A stretch of DNA of 6,868 bases from an uncultured Flavobacteriales bacterium (lineage in GTDB: Bacteria; Bacteroidota; Bacteroidia; Palsa-965): the NCBI GenBank assembly GCA_946478675.1, contig CAMLEF010000253.1, positions 1-6,868 on the forward strand, read 5' to 3'. Every line of letters begins with the position of its first letter. The first letter of the stretch is position 1. A program made the translations under genes and the position numbers. The notes beneath the pieces were generated by a model. The model saw nothing but the letters and a program-made list of their open reading frames with translations. It was not told where the DNA came from and did not search any database. This document shows, piece by piece, positions 5,548 through 6,868 of this stretch.

Positions 5548-5566
5548 GCGGAGTCCCACCCTCCGC
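5548..5566 (+). promoter_or_regulatory. Small hairpin just upstream of the miaB start
   Basis: GCGGAG (5548-5553) pairs with CTCCGC (5561-5566) around a 7-nt loop, ending 13 bases before the miaB ATG. It covers the area where ribosomes would bind and could affect initiation. A 6-bp stem is common by chance, so confidence is low. Confidence 0.3.
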
Positions 5567-5579
5567 CAACCCACTACCA

Positions 5580-6868
5580 ATGGAAAAAACCATCGACGAA
5601 TCAAGACAAGGAGAAGCGCTGATGCTGGACGGAACGAGCGCGGGAACGAAAAAGCTTTTCCTGGAAAGCTACGGCTGCCAGATGAATTTTTCCGACAGCG
5701 AGATCGTCGCGTCGATCCTGAAAGAGCAGGGCTTCTCGACGACAAACGACTTCACCGAGGCCGACGTGATCTTCGTCAACACCTGCGCCATTCGCGAAAA
5801 CGCGGAACAGCGCGTCCGCAAACGACTCACCGAATTCCGTTCCGTGAAAAAGCACAACCCCGATCTCGTGGTCGGCGTGCTTGGCTGCATGGCGGAACGA
5901 CTGAAAGAAAAATTCCTCGACGAAGAGAAAATCGTCGACATCGTTGTCGGACCGGATGCTTACCGTGACCTGCCGAACCTGATCGGGAAAGTCGAAGGCG
6001 GCCACAAGGCGGTGAACGTGATCCTTTCGAAGGAAGAAACGTACGCGGACATTACACCGGTGCGCCTCGACAGCAATGGCGTGACGGCGTTCATCAGCAT
6101 CATGCGCGGCTGCGACAACATGTGCTCGTTTTGTGTCGTTCCTTTCACACGCGGCCGCGAGCGTTCACGCGATCCGCAGAGCATCCTGAACGAAGCAAAA
6201 GAGCTCTTCGAAAAAGGCTATCGTGAAGTGACGCTGCTCGGGCAGAATGTCGATTCGTACATCTGGGCCGGCGGCGGTTTGAAAAAAGAAATCCTCACCG
6301 AAGAGCAGCGCGTGAATGCAACGACGTTTGCGAACCTGCTCGAGATGGTCGCGAAAATTTCTCCCGACCTGCGCATCCGCTACAGCACCAGCAACCCGCG
6401 CGACATGACGGACGACGTGCTGCACGTGATGGCGAAGTACGACAACATCTGCAAGTACATTCACCTCCCGGTGCAGAGCGGCAGCAGCCGTGTGCTGGAG
6501 ATGATGAACCGCGGCTACACGCGCGAATTCTACATGGAACGCATCAACGCGATCCGTCGCATCCTTCCCGATTGCGGAATCTCTTCCGATATCATCACGG
6601 GCTTTTGCTCGGAGACGGAAGAAGATCACCAGCAAACCTTGTCGCTGATGGAATGGGCGGAATATGATTTCAGCTACATGTTCGCGTATTCCGAACGCCC
6701 GAAAACTTTGGCGGAACGGAAATTCAAAGACGACGTTCCGGAAGAAGTGAAGAAACGACGTTTGCAGGAAGTGATCGAGCTGCAGCAGAAATTATCGGAG
6801 CAAACGACGAAGCGTCATCTCGGCAAAGTGCAGCGCGTGCTCGTCGAACACTCGGCGAAAAAATCCGC
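5580..6868 (+). CDS. miaB: tRNA-2-methylthio-N6-dimethylallyladenosine synthase MiaB (3' end cut by window)
   Basis: MiaB is a radical-SAM methylthiotransferase that converts i6A37 to ms2i6A37 in tRNAs reading UNN codons, which stabilises codon-anticodon pairing. The 429 codons present show the N-terminal methylthiotransferase domain with cluster cysteines Cys33 (SYGCQMN), Cys69 (NTCAIREN) and Cys103 (LGCMAER). The radical-SAM motif CDNMCSFC holds Cys178, Cys182 and Cys185, followed by [12 protein letters not shown]. Further typical stretches are LLGQNVDSY (219-227), [20 protein letters not shown] (294-313) and [11 protein letters not shown] (341-351). The RNA-binding TRAM domain begins near residue 412 and runs off the right edge; family length is about 440-480. 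The start at 5580 gives [14 protein letters not shown], which I recognise as usual for Bacteroidota MiaB; an internal Met15 is less likely. No Shine-Dalgarno sequence is visible. The likely promoter is at 5261-5292, with a long structured leader. Confidence 0.97.
   Translation, partial: MEKTIDESRQGEALMLDGTSAGTKKLFLESYGCQMNFSDSEIVASILKEQGFSTTNDFTEADVIFVNTCAIRENAEQRVRKRLTEFRSVKKHNPDLVVGVLGCMAERLKEKFLDEEKIVDIVVGPDAYRDLPNLIGKVEGGHKAVNVILSKEETYADITPVRLDSNGVTAFISIMRGCDNMCSFCVVPFTRGRERSRDPQSILNEAKELFEKGYREVTLLGQNVDSYIWAGGGLKKEILTEEQRVNATTFANLLEMVAKISPDLRIRYSTSNPRDMTDDVLHVMAKYDNICKYIHLPVQSGSSRVLEMMNRGYTREFYMERINAIRRILPDCGISSDIITGFCSETEEDHQQTLSLMEWAEYDFSYMFAYSERPKTLAERKFKDDVPEEVKKRRLQEVIELQQKLSEQTTKRHLGKVQRVLVEHSAKKS

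Larger units (their letters stand above)
5057..5579. other. Divergent topA/miaB intergenic region (523 bp), overview
   Basis: No convincing protein gene lies here. The topA side (about 5057-5250) is AT-rich, with A/T tracts (ten A at 5223-5232), a run of TCCAAA-like repeats near 5155-5178, a hairpin with a T-run and an AT inverted repeat. I found no full TTTG/TAnnTTTG promoter for topA; the best minus-strand -7 candidates each have one mismatch. The miaB side (about 5254-5579) carries a good plus-strand promoter followed by a series of stem-loops up to the miaB start. These elements are listed separately. Confidence 0.7.

Noticed and set aside
6165..6635. 156-codon minus-strand frame inside miaB
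   Set aside because: It is a shadow of miaB, whose radical-SAM domain is intact in this stretch.

Overview
The window looks like a chromosomal segment from a member of the phylum Bacteroidota. Four things support this: a partial secreted protein with the Ig/PKD-like N-terminus typical of that phylum; start codons without a clear Shine-Dalgarno sequence; promoter elements matching the Bacteroidota consensus TTTG-N~20-TAnnTTTG; and TopA and MiaB proteins with Bacteroidota-style features (TopA with a Lys/Ala tail and no zinc fingers, MiaB with an [11 protein letters not shown]-terminus and [11 protein letters not shown]). GC content looks moderate (near 50%) and codons favour G/C in third position. 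I cannot place it below phylum with confidence.

Layout from left to right. (1) 1-230, minus strand: N-terminal part of a secreted protein running off the left edge. (2) 374-1165, plus strand: an EI24/CysZ-like integral membrane protein. (3) 1180-2364, minus strand: an arginase/formimidoylglutamase-fold protein that ends convergently with gene 2 and appears to have lost three of six metal ligands. (4) 2551-2581: a strong intrinsic terminator for topA. (5) 2600-5056, minus strand: topA, DNA topoisomerase I. (6) 5057-5579: a 523-bp divergent intergenic region. (7) 5580-6868, plus strand: miaB, the tRNA-2-methylthio-N6-dimethylallyladenosine synthase, cut by the right edge.

The coding genes are mostly housekeeping (topA, miaB) or conserved proteins of unclear role, and they do not form a metabolic operon. 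Gene 3 and topA point the same way, but the terminator between them suggests separate transcription.

The most interesting part is the topA/miaB intergenic region. A well-matched plus-strand promoter (5261-5292) should start transcription near 5297, exactly at the 5' arm of a 10-bp stem. Downstream lie two nearly identical 40-nt palindromic repeats (39/40 identical, 114 nt apart) that fold into long hairpins sharing the same C-C mismatch. Between them is a 16-bp interrupted helix capped by a GAAA tetraloop, and a last small hairpin sits just before the miaB start. This is either a long structured miaB leader, a small RNA of about 235 nt ending at the second hairpin and its T-rich tail, or palindromic intergenic repeat elements inserted into the leader. 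The sequence alone does not decide between these.
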